This document shows positions 63,755 to 64,000 of a stretch of DNA of 64,000 nt, one piece after another. Positions within the stretch are counted from its first letter, which is position 1. Each line of letters begins with the position of its first letter. This DNA comes from Zonotrichia leucophrys gambelii (lineage: Eukaryota > Chordata > Aves > Passeriformes > Passerellidae). The notes under the pieces are model-generated. The model was not told where the DNA came from and ran no database searches. It was given only the letters and a program-made list of their open reading frames with translations. The stretch spans positions 18,488,357 through 18,552,356 of the forward strand of contig NC_088178.1 in assembly GCF_028769735.1 (NCBI RefSeq), read 5' to 3'. Made by a program: the position numbers and the translations under genes.

Positions 63755-64000
63755 TCATGTCAGCATTGCCCATGACTCTGGTATTTGGAAAGTAGTGGTA
63801 AGTAAGTACTGCCATATCAGAGAATGTTTGGGAGGAAAGAATGTTTTAATTTGAACAAAAGTAGATTTCCTTTTCTAAAGGTTTTAGGACAGGAAAGAAA
63901 AATCTTTATTTTCCTGCCTCAAAAATGCTTTAGTTTATTGAGCATTTTTTTACATGCTCTTGGGGCTTAGCCTTCAAGTTTTAATTTAGAAACTATTTTA

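Overview
This window looks like AT-rich, gene-poor vertebrate DNA, intergenic or from a large intron, from a bird and most likely a songbird. The main evidence is at least seven CR1 LINE fragments. Several end in the CR1 3' signature, an ATTCTRTG-type octamer repeat that reads as CACAGAATCACAGAAT on the opposite strand. There are also two LTRs of avian endogenous-retrovirus type. I saw no operons, ribosome binding sites, tRNA or rRNA genes, or CRISPR arrays. I recognise no intact host protein-coding gene, and the open frames are short and mostly fall in repeats or low-complexity sequence.

Layout. 1-4.5 kb: anonymous AT-rich DNA. 4.565-4.925 kb: CR1 (-). 7.44 kb: (AT)16. 9.27-9.54 kb: a 91-codon open stretch with no start codon. 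11.38-11.53 kb: CR1 3' end (+). 13.36 kb: a 21-bp duplication in a short GC-rich patch. 18.39-18.55 kb: CR1 (-). 19.17-19.26 kb: a possible ancient tRNA-derived (MIR-like) SINE (-). 20.39-20.43 kb: a perfect 17-bp hairpin. 24.17-24.55 kb: CR1 (-). 25.93-26.33 kb: CR1 (+). 33.11-33.25 kb: a 44-codon exon-like stretch. 37.57-38.60 kb: the longest CR1 (-), with a decayed and internally deleted reverse transcriptase segment. 45.43 kb: (AAACC)8. 48.95-49.41 kb: a 71-bp minisatellite with alternating A/B units, interrupted by a CR1 (-). About 52.96-53.52 kb: an LTR (+) with an uncertain 5' edge. 57.70 kb: a 14-bp stem hairpin. 62.431-63.749 kb: a complete 1319-bp solo LTR (-) flanked by a 5-bp target-site duplication.

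Function. No set of genes works together here. The window records retrotransposon activity: 5'-truncated CR1 copies of different ages, one CR1 inserted into an already formed tandem array, and an LTR probably left by recombination between two proviral LTRs. The best-supported findings are the solo LTR with its target-site duplication, the higher-order minisatellite with its nested CR1, and the two perfect hairpins. The two exon-like stretches are the only hints of host coding sequence and remain unproven. I found no convincing new biological system.
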